Below, piece after piece: positions 42,261-52,166 of a stretch of 64,000 bases of DNA (the first letter of the stretch is position 1; each line of letters begins with the position of its first letter). The position numbers were made by a program, and so were the translations under genes. The DNA lies in NCBI GenBank assembly GCA_029168955.1, contig JAPDOI010000020.1, positions 900,501 to 964,500 on the forward strand. The letters are read 5' to 3'. This DNA comes from Aplectana chamaeleonis (Eukaryota > Nematoda > Chromadorea > Rhabditida > Cosmocercidae). Below the pieces are notes generated by a model, which did not search any database, was not told where the DNA came from, and saw nothing but the letters and a program-made list of their open reading frames with translations.

Positions 42261-42266
42261 CTGCTC

Positions 42267-42754
42267 TTCCGTTTCACCATCCGTAGAAGCGTATCGGTCT
42301 GGAGCAAAGGGAGAGTGAGGATAGGTTCTGCGTTGTTGTCATCCAGGTTCGTGGCTACCTTGTCATTGCAGCCCTTCAGAGTCGACTCTGCAGGTCCCTA
42401 AGAGGATTATCAGAACGAACGGTATTGTGTCTGCACCACAGGTTGGTGAGGTAGAATGGGGTGGTGATTCAGAGGGTTCCGGCGACAGTGGCTCGCCTGG
42501 GAGTGGTGACGCGGTGATCCGCACAGCTTGATAAACATACGACACTCGCGACTTCCGGAGTGGCCGCGTCAGCTAGAGGCAACAGCAGCAGTAGGGTTGC
42601 CATGGAAGCGGATAGTCAGCTTGCTTCCTACCATTCCCAGAGGTACAGGAGGAAAGCTCTGGCAAAAACGTGTCAGCCAATTGCTGAGATTTCGACTGAA
42701 TCGAGTCTTTCAATGGTTATTCCCTTCCTGTTTATACCGCGATTTCATGCAGTC
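42267..42754. other. Block B counterpart of 9236-9826
   Basis: No gene seen. CCGTAGAAGC, GATAGGTTCTGCGTTGTTGT and CAGCCAATTGCTGAGATTTC match block A in order. Confidence 0.5.
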
Positions 42755-42930
42755 CCTCAGCTTGGTCAAGGCCTAAATACCATGAATCGAACGGGAGTGC
42801 GCGAGATAGGTACTTCGCAAGTTCAGGCTGTCCATCTTTTTCTCTGTACTAGCAGGTGAAGATGGATCAAGCTGAGGTGCTCTTACAAGGTTGTGTTCCT
42901 TGTTCCCCGATCCAGCACCTGTCTGCTGAT
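42755..42930 (-). pseudogene. Gene Y exon, block B
   Basis: The minus-strand frame APQLDPSSPASTEKKMDSLN, LRSTYLAHSRSIHG, then after a break TKLRDCMKSRYK, matches 9827-10000. A TAG separates the two parts, so this copy is probably decayed. The upstream exon lies beyond the element at 42993-43765. Confidence 0.4.
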
Positions 42931-42992
42931 ACTCGTTCATTCTGGAGAGTTCTGGCCAAAAAGTAGCCGCGAAATGCCTGCTCGCCGCGTAA

Positions 42993-43765
42993 GGGGCCGT
43001 TTATACTTCCGCCGCGGAGCGGCGCGGCAATAAGTGGAGCGGCGCGGCGCGCAGCTTGAATAATCACGCCACCAGGATTTATAATCGGGTTGCGTCGAAT
43101 TTACGCGGCGAAGTCTCAAAATGACGTTAAACACAGCCTGGAGTAGCTCTGACATAACAGAAGGCTGACTGTAATGAGTGATTTCTTATGCAAAAGGAAC
43201 ATCTATAATTTTTTGTACCATAACACAGCACCCGAAGGCGGATAGTCTTCGAAAACGATCTCTCTTCAGAAAAACGATTTCAAAAGCTAAAAGAATTGAG
43301 TTTTCACAATCCATTCTACTCTAAACAACGCCCAGGACCTTGGAAGGAATTTTAGAGATGAATCAGAAGGATAAAATTGAGAATGTGTATGAAATAACAG
43401 CAAAAGAAGCATACTATGTCAATGCGGATCGCACGCGGCCGCCGGGCCGCCTGTTTTCGGGGTCGTTTACACTTGCGCCGCTGAGCGGCGCGGCGAGGTG
43501 CAATCCTATCATATTGATCGTGCCACGCCGCGTGATCAATATTACAGAAATGCACTGTGCCGCGCCGCTCGGCGGCGGGAGTATAAACGACCCCTTCCTC
43601 GGGCGGCGCGGCGGCACCTAGGCGGCGGCCGCGTGCGGCACCGTTGGAAGATTTCGAGCAGAAAAACTCTAAACGCCTCGCGGCGCCGCCAGGCGGCCCC
43701 GCTTGATCGATATGGCTGTATTGCATCTCGCCGCGCCGCGCCGCGGCGGAGGTATAAACGACCCC
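42993..43765. mobile_element. 773-bp inverted-repeat element with TAA target duplication
   Basis: The left end is GGGGCCGTTTATACTTCCGC and the right end is the inverse of GGGGTCGTTTATACCTCCGC, with 36 bp of near-perfect inverted repeat. TAA lies at 42990-42992 and 43766-43768. The 3-bp duplication and G-rich ends suit a PIF/Harbinger-type non-autonomous element. A smaller relative is nested at 43459-43594, and a further inverted pair (GCACGCGGCCGCCGGGCCGC) surrounds that. Confidence 0.78.
43459..43594. mobile_element. 136-bp nested relative of the 42993 element
   Basis: The ends are GGGGTCGTTTACAC and GTATAAACGACCCC, with TTC on both sides (43456-43458 and 43595-43597). It contains inner GCCGCGCCGC palindromes. 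It is non-coding; the long minus-strand frame across it is an artefact of GC-rich palindromes. Confidence 0.75.
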
Positions 43766-43783
43766 TAATGGGCGGGAATTAGC

Positions 43784-43830
43784 CGCCCATTTTCCCAACC
43801 TGTGACAAAACACTTTATATGGCTGCAAAG
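43784..43830 (+). mobile_element. Very short retrotransposon 3' tail
   Basis: CCTGTGACAAAACAC..TGGCTGCAAAG plus an AAG repeat equals the last 45 bp of the retrotransposon. Confidence 0.6.
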
Positions 43831-44010
43831 AAGAAGAAGCAAAGTAGAAGAAGAATAAAGTGGTGGAATGCAAGTGTAAGGCGCTAACATAACATCGGCG
43901 TGAAAAGACCGCGTTATCTGTTGAAGGTTGGCGCAAACTCGGTGCACGTATGTTATGCACATGGCACCTTGTTTGCGTGTACCCTCAACAGTAAATGCGA
44001 AGTCGCTTAA

Positions 44011-44477
44011 AGGCAGCGTTCACGATAATCTTCCATTTTGAGATTAATCGTTGAATCGATTGGTTGGCCCCCGAGTAGAACTGAAATGTCGGAGAAACCG
44101 AGAAAAACGCACCAGAAGGGCACGAAATCCTCAAGTATCAGCCCGCCTTCTGCATCAATGGAACTGTTCGTTGTGACAATGAAATCTTTGTGACTATCTT
44201 GCAATTCTCCATTCTGTATTGCTTCATTCTTTCCTTCGCCCTAACTAATATTGTTTGCCCAAAATATTCTTCCTTTTCGATTAGTCCCATTTTTTCCGGT
44301 GACAACCACCGTGAACATGTTCATCCAACCAGACACTAGTCCAGGCCATAGAATAATGTCACTGAAATAAGACGAATTAGTGGGTTTCGCCAGCTTTCTT
44401 CGTGATTTTGCAACACTTGTTGTTAACGCATTAGCTTGAGTGGAAAACTTGAACGAGAATCATCGTGGACACTGCCT
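44011..44477 (+). mobile_element. TTAA-target element (e), head-to-head with (f)
   Basis: TTAA lies at 44007-44010 and 44478-44481. The ends are AGGCAGCGTTCACGATAATC and ATCATCGTGGACACTGCCT. The inside matches (h) in the same orientation (GGCCCCCGAGTAGAACTGA, CGCACCAGAAGGGCACGAAA). It is 467 bp, with several small deletions. Confidence 0.8.
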
Positions 44478-44481
44478 TTAA

Positions 44482-44965
44482 AGGCAGTGTTCACGATGAT
44501 TATCGTTTCCAAGTTTTCCACTCAAAACAATGCGTTGGCTACCAAGTGTCACCAAAATCACGAAGAAACGGCGAGAAACGCATTAACTCGTCATATTTCA
44601 GTAACATTATTCTATGGCCTGGACTAGTTGTCTGGTTGAAGGAAAATGTTCACGGTGGTTGTCACCGGTAAAGAATGGGCCTAATCGAAAATGGAACAAC
44701 ATTTTGGGCAAACCAGAATAAGTTAGGGCCCGAAGCAAAGAACGGAACAACACAGAATGGAGAATTGCAAAGGATGGGTCCACATAAGATTTCAGTGTCA
44801 CAACGAACAGTTCCATTGATACTTAAGAGGCGGGCTGATACTTGAGGATTTCGTGCCCTTCTGGTGCGTTTTTCTCGGTTTCTTCGTCATTTCAGTTCTA
44901 CTCGGGGGCCAAACAATCGATTTAGCGATTAATCTCGAAATCGAAGATTATCGTGAACACTGCCT
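44482..44965 (-). mobile_element. TTAA-target element (f), 484 bp, inverted copy of (e)
   Basis: It shares the central TTAA (44478-44481) with (e) and is closed by TTAA at 44966-44969. It is the reverse complement of (e) and (h), so 44011-44965 forms a 955-bp palindrome. Confidence 0.8.
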
Positions 44966-44975
44966 TTAACGATCC

Positions 44976-45263
44976 ATGCCGACGTTATGCTGTCATTACG
45001 GAGGGAATTACCGGTCTGCACTTGCGGATGACCGCTGTTGCATCACTCATTACGGTGATAATGGTGCTGTGACAAAGGTTAATCGCGCTGGGGTTACGTG
45101 GTCCCGGCGCGATTATTACGATCGCTTTGTGTGGGTAATGCCAGCTGTTCGTGACTACTTACCGGAATTAGAATTGGATGAGGGCAGTATAAAGCCCCCC
45201 TCTGCCTGGCCTTTCATTTGTGCTTTTTTACACCATACAACAACGGTATCTATTGAAGTTTGA
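44976..45263 (+). CDS. Hypothetical open frame, 95 codons
   Basis: It begins right after the TTAA element: MPTLCCHYGGNYRSALADDR, RRDYYDRFVWVMPAVRDYLP, ELELDEGSIKPPSAWP. Composition is protein-like, but no partner is found in block A and no splice or promoter evidence exists. It could be a real exon or chance. Confidence 0.25.
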   Translation: MPTLCCHYGGNYRSALADDRCCITHYGDNGAVTKVNRAGVTWSRRDYYDRFVWVMPAVRDYLPELELDEGSIKPPSAWPFICAFLHHTTTVSIEV

Positions 45264-45375
45264 TGTAAAAAACATGAATATCGTGCTGTCATTCCAACAT
45301 CACGTCTTCGCGGCGATTACGTGAGGCCGCACTGACTCCGCACGTCGTTGGTTCAGTATCTGAGCATTTCTGCTT

Positions 45376-45687
45376 CTATCTCAATGAGTATTTTTCAGCA
45401 GGCAGTACTCGTGTAAAGCTCAGTGCGGCGCTTTCTGACGATAAATCGGATATTGCCGGAATGAAGACATGTGAGCACCTGCGTACGCCCTCTACTAAGT
45501 AGATTCCCATAATCTCAAGGGTTTGTCGGCAAGGACTGTATTTTGAGTTGTACGTTACTTCTTGATGTAGCCTATGCATTGACCTATTTTCTCTTTCTGA
45601 AGAAAGTTGTACTTGGGTTGGGTTCAAATAATCCAGGAATACGGTTGTGTATTGCTTTGGTTTCCTTTGACAGGTACTCTTACCCAT
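45376..45687 (-). CDS. Gene Y region, block B: open frame
   Basis: The minus-strand frame of 103 codons ends GVRRCSHVFIPAISDLSSES, AALSFTRVLPAEKYSLR-stop. The ISDLSSE..AA..RVLPA part is kept in block A at 10361-10430 (TISDLSSERAAVRFIRVLPA). DNA homology to 10430-10620 continues upstream. The function is unknown and the boundaries unsure. Confidence 0.35.
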   Translation of the reverse strand: MGKSTCQRKPKQYTTVFLDYLNPTQVQLSSERENRSMHRLHQEVTYNSKYSPCRQTLEIMGIYLVEGVRRCSHVFIPAISDLSSESAALSFTRVLPAEKYSLR

Positions 45688-46370
45688 ATACCAAGCGATG
45701 TTGATTGCCTTGTGGCAATCGTCACTTTATGGTATTTTTTGTCTAGTGAGGGGTAGGCGCCTTTGGCTCACTGCTTCAGCTTTTGTTAGGAGATTTCGGT
45801 GTGTACGGCAGCACGATCGCCCTCGCTGGTTGATAGCGATGCGATCGACTGTGTGGAACTTAGGATTAATGAATTATGCTACAGGGCGAGTGTTACTCTG
45901 ACAGTAGTGATGAGGTTAAGAAATGATTAGGTTAAGTCTAGCCTTACAATTCATGTCATGTAGTCTTCAGATTTCTCATCATTCCAGCTGATCTCTTTTC
46001 TATTTCATAGTCAATATCTTGTATAAAAGTTGGGATCTGTACAATCCTTTTTTCATAATTGGGTATTCCCATTTTGCTATTGACTCATATTTTGCCAGTT
46101 TGTGTCACTAATTCTGCGCCTTGTCTGGTCCAGTTCTAATGTCTTGCCAGAAGGTAGGAGAAAGCTTCGTTGCTCATTTGTCGATATATCACATCCTGTC
46201 GCAGGATGCTCAATCGATCCATTCGGGGAGTCGAAGAATAAAGAAAATCCAGCCAATAGAGATAGTGGCGCAGTTGCAGTATCTGCTACTTCAATCGCCT
46301 TAGATACTGACGGTGAGAATAGCCGAACACTACATATAATGATCGAATATGACTAATCTATGCTGCATGA
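45688..46370. other. Block B counterpart of 10640-11650
   Basis: No gene seen. It includes the empty site of the 10983-11268 element near 45825-45845. TCGATATATCACATCCTGTC at 46181 matches 11620-11645. Confidence 0.5.
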
Positions 46371-47620
46371 TATGTGACATAACAACAAGAAGCTGGTATT
46401 GAAAATGACCGCTTTCTTATCCGAAGCAACAAGTTCAAAGCCTTCTGTGAAGTCTTCAGTGGTTACCGCCAAGCTTGGGATTGGAGTGCGTACGACTGGT
46501 GATCGGGCATATGGTCGACTGTTTCAATCGAACAGTCTCCGGGCAGGTTTTCGACTGCATTGCCGGTGGCGCTGTACGAAAAGTCTACACAACATATGCT
46601 CAGGAGCCATTGTTGGCTTATTGCTGTGCTGAAAATAAGAGGATGAGCTTCTGTTGGCAACTAAAGCAAGTTTATGTGAGGATGCCGAGGGACCCACTTC
46701 TTTTGCTATTGGCTATTTAGCCAATCGCCCAAGCTACTGGCGGTGAGAATAGCTGAATACTTCATATAACGATCGAATGCGACTGTTCTATGTTGCATGA
46801 TATGTGACATAACAACAAGAAGCTGGTATTGAAAATAGCCGCTCTCTTATCCGAAGCAACATGTTTGAAGCCTTCTGTGAAGTCCTCGGTTGTCACCGCA
46901 GAGCTTGGGATTAGAGTGCGTACGACTCAGGTGATCCAGCATATAATCTACTGTTTCAATCGAACCGTCTTCGGGCAGTTCTTCGACCGTATCGCCGGTG
47001 GCGCTGTGCGAAAAGGCTGCACAACATGCGCTCAGGAGCCACTGTTGGCTTATTGCTGTGCTTCTTTTGGCAAATCGAGGATGAACTTCTGTTGGCAAAT
47101 CGAGCAATTTTATGTGAGAACGCCGAAGTACCCACCCTCTTTTGCTATTGGCTACTTAGCCAAATCGCCCAAGCTACTGGCGGTGAGAATAGCCGAACAC
47201 TGCATATAATAATCGAATGTGACTGATCAATGTTGCATGATATGTGACATAACAACAAGAAGCTGGCATTGAAAATAGCCGCTCTCTTATCCGAAGCAAC
47301 CGGTTCAAGGCCTTCTTTGGGGTCCTTGTTTGCTACGGTGAGGATTGGGCTTAGATGATGCGACTGATCGTGCGACTCAGATGATCCAGCATGTAGCCAA
47401 ATGTTGCAATCGTATATTCTCTGAGCAGGTCTTGGACCACATCGCCGAAGGCGCCTATTTGAAAGGTTGCGCAGAATAGGCTGAGGAGCCACTTTTGGTT
47501 CACTGCTTGGATGGATTCTTGTTTGTTGACCTAGCAGGTTCATGGCACTTCGGCTATTGTCTGCTTAGCTGTTGTGAGGGTAACAAAAGCTAAGCAAGCA
47601 AAATGATATTAATGCAAGTT
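46371..47620 (+). repeat. Tandem array of about 430-440-bp units, formerly coding
   Basis: TATGTGACATAACAACAAGA recurs at 46371, 46801 and 47241, giving periods of 430 and 440 bp; the third unit is diverged. Each unit keeps the frame (F/S)GQ.FD.IAGGAVRK and AQEPLLAYCCA; the third reads EEPLLVHCLDG after a stop. Block A has a single, more diverged copy (11560-12000). This suggests local amplification of an exon followed by decay. Confidence 0.6.
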
Positions 47621-47785
47621 TGCTTTGCTAATGACCCCCTCAAAGCCACCGCCGTTTAACACCGGCTGTGTGAGTAAATGGGCGGGTGCCCGTCGACTAT
47701 TCCGGCTGGATCGAGTGAGGGAGGGCTGATGTTGTTTAACTCATTTGCCACCCATAGACCTCTGTAAAGACTAGACATTGCTTAA

Positions 47786-48734
47786 AGGCAGCATACACGC
47801 TCGTAAACGTGATTGAGAAAACTACGGTAATAAAATGGTATGGCTCAGAACACAACGCCTACGCACTTCGAAGCGTCAAAACCGACCCACAATGCCGTTA
47901 CAGGAGTAACAAGTTTGACCCCGCCCGTATTTTCACGCCCCCTGTATTTGGTTTTTTCCTCCAACGCAAGGTTGCTGGGTCATATTCACCGTCGGTGACG
48001 TGTGTGGTTCACTTGTTAGGCAATCCACCAACAGTATCGTCGGTGAAGATGACCCAACATTCCTGCATTGCAGGAAAAGCGCAACTTAAAGGCAGTGTTC
48101 ACGATAATCTTCGATTTTGAGATTAATCGCTAAATCGATTGTTTGGCCCCCGAGTAGAACTGAGATGACGAAGAAACCGAGAAAAACGCACCAGAAGGGC
48201 ACGAAACCCTCAAGTATCAGCCCGCCTCTTAAGTATCAATGGAACTGTTCGTTGTGACAATGAAATCTTTTGTGGACCCGTCTTTTGCAATTCTTCATTC
48301 TGTGTTGCTTCGTTCTTTCCTTCGGGCCCTAACTAATACTGTTTTGCCCGAAATATTCTTCCATTTTCGATTAGTCCCATTTTTTACCGGTGACAACCAC
48401 CGTGAACATGTTCATCCAATCGGACAACTAGTCCAGGCCAGTGAATAATGTAACTGAAATAAGGCGAATTAGTGCGTTTCTCGCCGTTTCTTCGTGATTT
48501 TGGTGACACTTGGTAGCCAACGCATTGTTTTGAGTGGAAAACTTGGAAACGAGAATCATCGTGAACACTGCCTTTAAGGGGGCGTGAAAATACGGGCGGG
48601 GTCAAACTTGCTACTCCTGTAACGGCATTGTGGGTCGTTGTTGACGCTTCAAAATGCGTTGGCGTTGTGTTCTGAGCCAGTCCACTCTATTTCCGTGGTT
48701 ATCTAAATCACGTTTACGAGCGTGTATGCTGCCT
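47786..48734. mobile_element. TTAA-target element (g), interrupted by (h)
   Basis: TTAA lies at 47782-47785 and 48735-48738. The ends are AGGCAGCATACACGCTCGTA and its inverse. Without its 488-bp insert it would be 461 bp, similar to (d) at 30.2 kb, which is uninterrupted. Confidence 0.82.
48090..48573 (+). mobile_element. TTAA-target element (h), 484 bp, nested in (g)
   Basis: TTAA lies at 48086-48089 and 48574-48577. The ends are AGGCAGTGTTCACGATAATC and ATCATCGTGAACACTGCCT. It has the same length as (b), (c) and (f). Close identity with (f) suggests recent activity. Confidence 0.85.
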
Positions 48735-48774
48735 TTAAGGACCAGACGGCTTTTGCTATTTTCAGATTTTATTA

Positions 48775-48788
48775 TTTTTAGCTCCAGC
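48775..48788 (+). promoter_or_regulatory. Putative trans-splice acceptor of H5
   Basis: TTTTTAG is followed by CTCCAGC (7 nt) and then ATG. The upstream element (g) ends only about 50 bp before the ATG, so the original promoter has been displaced or replaced by the transposon. Confidence 0.6.
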
Positions 48789-49151
48789 ATGCGTAGAGTC
48801 CTCAACGAGGAGATCCGTATATGCATGCTATACGAATTCAACCTTGGAAGTACATCCGCAAGAGCGTATGGCAAATTATCACGGGTGTTTGGTCCAGAAT
48901 CTATCTGTGAAAGGACTGTTGCGAGATGGTATGTAAAGTTCCGTGAAGGGAATATAGGCCTGGAGTCGAAAACTTCGAGACGAGTCAACGACTACCTTCT
49001 CGAGGCACTGTTGAAAGACCATCCGGATATGCCTAGGAAAGATATAGCAGACGTACTCGGCGTAAACAGACAAACACTCTACACACATATACAGAATATT
49101 GCCAAAGGGAAGAAAAATAGATTTGTTGACGTCATCGGATTGGAATGGAAG
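48789..49151 (+). CDS. H5 exon 1: mariner-type bipartite HTH protein
   Basis: The exon has 121 codons to a phase-0 donor (GAAG|GTGTGT). The first HTH is EEIRICMLYEFNLGSTSA then ERTVARWYVKFREGNIGLES. The second is DYLLEALLKDHPDMPRKDIA then VLGVNRQTLYTHIQNIAKGK. It is the partner of H2. The block B linker is shorter by two residues and has lost one acidic residue of the IDDD motif (VNDY). There is no catalytic domain. It should join in frame to the NLS-like exon at 51910. A transposon pair abuts its 5' side, which may affect expression. Confidence 0.85.
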
Positions 49152-49773
49152 GTGTGTGTGTTTTGAAGCCAACGTCAGTGGTTCCTCAGAAGTAGCTAAT
49201 AAAATTTCTGGTTCCGGTAATGAGTGATGGAGGGATAGCCAGTGCCTCAGCTGTTCGCGAAATAGTGATATGATAGAAAACTGATGAAAGGCAAACTCGA
49301 GGATTTTCATTCATGGTCGCTGGATAGCGCTGGGTGTTATTCACTCATGCGTGCTGTCATACCGCGAGTAAGGGTTGGAGTGGCGCTAATTGATTGTGAG
49401 TTATCTCACAATCGAATCGCAATGAAATCGTCTTGTTTCAGATAGAAATCCTGAGTTTGCCCATAATCATTTTTCAACATACTAGCTTCTCTCAAGCCGC
49501 TGGAGTATCGGGTGTTCCCCACTTACTCATGCATCAGTATCGTTCTGTAATAGTTGGGATCAAGCATAAGCCGCGAACTCATGAGTTAGGAGGTCCGATC
49601 GACTGTTCTACTTTGCGCAAACAGCTTATCTGACTTCCAAGCTCATTGGTTCGTGAGTATAAAACTCAGGGCCTTCCGCTGCATAGTCTCGCCATCGTGC
49701 CACCACTATCACCATTTTGAGTCTACAGTCTCAAGGGTGGTGGTCATTAGCTGACCAAGAGGAGGGAGGGTGT
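49152..49773. other. Intron of the H5 gene
   Basis: No gene seen. A GT..AG pair close to the exon (GTGTGT..CGTCAG, about 30 nt) recurs at H2, H3 and H6 but is too short for a confident intron. An AATAAA lies at 49199. Confidence 0.35.
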
Positions 49774-50098
49774 TCATCTTCTTCTTCTGCGGCCTCCAAG
49801 TGACCATTGCAGGATTCGTCCAAAGGTCCATCGTCGTTAGAGTGAAAAATCTCTTCCGGAGCTCGAATAAATAAGCCGTGTCGTGCCGTGTCGTGTCCAG
49901 TCCGGGCATGCGTCAGGTTGGCTACTGTCGATTTTGTTGACGTAGGACATGAGCAGTGCAGAGCGAACACAGCGCAGCGGGGCAAGATCACATCTGGCTC
50001 ATCTGCCGAGTTGAGACTCGGACTCGCAATCCTAGGCGGCACTACACTCAACATAGAGTTAACAACCGCTTTTCCGAGACGTTCGCGAACGAACTGAG
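49774..50098 (-). mobile_element. Retrotransposon 3' fragment in the H5 intron
   Basis: CTTCTTCTTCTGCGGCC is the inverted tail. The minus strand carries decayed CxxC/HxxxxC and ESESQ-type C-terminal sequence. The fragment ends where the tandem duplication begins. Confidence 0.7.
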
Positions 50099-51936
50099 TG
50101 TGCTCCGTCGGGTGTTCAAGAGCGGGCCACCCCGAGCTCTTTCATTCCTCCATCCCCTCCCCACTTTTTCGACCTAACGGCCGCCATCCCAATCTCAAGC
50201 ATCAGCTTATTCACTTTCACTCTTCAGATCATATCTGCTGTGATCAACTAAGAGACGGAGGCGACCGGAGCCGAACGGCTCGGGGAATATCCTTGCGGCT
50301 GGGAAGCGGCTTGTAGATAGGGGTATGCTGGTCAACCGCTATCCCTGATAAACGCGGAGCTGGTCTATCCCTGCTGGGAGGGACTAAATTAGCGGGAGGG
50401 TGGGGGGACGAAGCTCTTTGCTGGGAAACACCGATGCCCGAAGCAGGGTACCCACTCAAGCCAGTAGCAGGGACACCGGAAGTCAGCTCAAGGGTCGCCA
50501 GATCGCTTGAAGTCCTGGTCACATTGACTGTGCAATGTGATAATAACACTCGGCTTCTTCTCATGGAGGTGAATGTTGGTGTGATTTCACAGAGCCAGTG
50601 GATTTTGGTGCGATTTTACAGACCCTTGGGCGGTGGTTCGATGGGAAGGACAGGAAGATTTGCTAGCGCGCGAGGCGGCCACGCTATTGGACAGATTCCT
50701 TCATCCTCTGCTATGCTCGCCGATGTCTCCCTGTCTCGCCAGAACGCCCTACCGCCCCTTGGTCACCTAACGACTACCACCAAACAGCCTCAGATGCATT
50801 GTCCGTCCTGCCAGAACAAAGATCTTGGTGATAGAAGTGGTGACACGCTCGCATAGCGTGTGAAAGTGGTTCGACTTTGTTTGTATGCTCCCAAGCCTGA
50901 GATCATAGCAGAGCGAACTTCTGAGTCACTGCTTACTACAAGGTTTTGCACTTACCGTTAAACTTGGTCATCAATCCCTGAGCTTTGCAGGCCAAATCGA
51001 AAAGGAAGAGGTCGAAAGTGTGCTCCGTCGGGTGTTCAAGAGCGGGCCACCCCGAGCTCTTTCATTCCTCCATCCCCTCCCCACTTTTTCCACCTAACGG
51101 CCGCCATCCCAATCTCAAGCATCAGCTTATTCACTTTCACTCTTCAGATCATATCTGCTGTGATCAACTAAGAGACGGAGGCGGCTGGAGCCGAACGGCT
51201 CGGGGAATATCCTTGCGGCTGGAAAGCGGCTTGTAGATAGGGGTATGCTGGTCAACCGCTATCCCTGATAAACGCGGAGCTGGTCTCTCCCTGTGGGAGG
51301 GACTAAATCAGCGGGAGGGTGGGGGGACGAAGCTCTCTGCTGGGAAACACCGATGCCCGAAGCAGGGTACCCACTCAAGCCAGCAGCAGGGACACTGAAA
51401 GTCAGCTCAAGGGTCGCCAGATCGCTTGAAGTCCTGGTCACATTGACTGTGCAATGTGATAATAACAATCGGCTTCTTCTCATGGAGGTGAATGTTGGTG
51501 TGATTTCACAGAGCCAGTGGATTTTGGTGCGATTTTACAGACCCTTGGGCGGTGGTTCGATGGGAAGGACAGGAAGATTTGCTAGCGCGCGAGGCGGCCA
51601 CGCTATTGGACAGATTCCTTCCTCCTCTGCTATGCTCGCCGATGTCTCCCTGTCTCGCCAGAACGCCCTACCGCCCCTTAGTCACCTAACGACTACCACC
51701 AAACAGCCTCAGATGCATTGTCCGTCCTGCCAGAACAAAGATCTTGGTGATAGAAGTGGTGACACGCTCGCATAGCGTGTGAAAGTGGTTCGACTTCGTT
51801 TGTATGCTCCCAAGCCTGAGATCATAGCAGAGCGAACTTCTGAGTCACTGCTGACTACAAGGTTTTGCACTTACCGTTAAACTTGGTCATCAATCCCTGA
51901 GCTTTGCAGGCTAAATCGAAAAGGAAGAGGTCGAAG
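50099..51936 (+). repeat. Tandem duplication of a 918-920-bp unit
   Basis: Unit 1 is 50099-51018 and unit 2 is 51019-51936, about 97% alike by eye. Each ends with the start of the NLS-like exon (GCAG then GCCAAATCGAAAAGGAAGAG). The first copy of that exon (50991-51016) is thus cut short and only the second continues to its donor. The 140- and 160-codon open frames within the units are nearly identical copies of each other, so they give no evidence for coding. Confidence 0.85.
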
Positions 51937-51979
51937 CGTTCTGAGGCTGAGAAGACCTCTACCGCCAGCCCTGATGAAG
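51910..51979 (+). CDS. NLS-like exon downstream of H5
   Basis: The exon is 70 nt between CTTTGCAG and GAAG|GTAAGC, phase 0 to phase 1. It reads AKSKRKRSKRSEAEKTSTAS then PDEG. The KRKRSKR cluster is a good nuclear localisation candidate. It is homologous to 14725-14797 and 62223-62295. Confidence 0.65.
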
Positions 51980-52166
51980 GTAAGCTCGTACCAGGCTTTT
52001 TTATTGTTCTTATTGTTACTGACTTTGGTGAATTCCCGTTGGTAGGCAAATACGCAGATCACCCATAAGGTGTCGCGATATGTAGCACGAAATTGTTATG
52101 CGCTTTTCTTCTTGACCCTGAAACTTCGGATGAGGAAAACCAAATCTGGAGTTGTACGAAAACTAA

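Noticed and set aside
43352..43960. 202-codon minus-strand open frame
   Set aside because: It follows GC-rich palindromes of nested inverted-repeat elements and a retrotransposon tail. Length is explained by composition.
11740..47500. Tyrosine-phosphatase active site (PLLAHC..KKR)
   Set aside because: Only a short string fits. The residue pattern is not conserved between copies (Y for H, no R) and no other phosphatase motif is present.
50434..51775. 140- and 160-codon open frames in the tandem units
   Set aside because: The units are nearly identical recent copies, so shared openness says nothing about selection. No splice or domain support.
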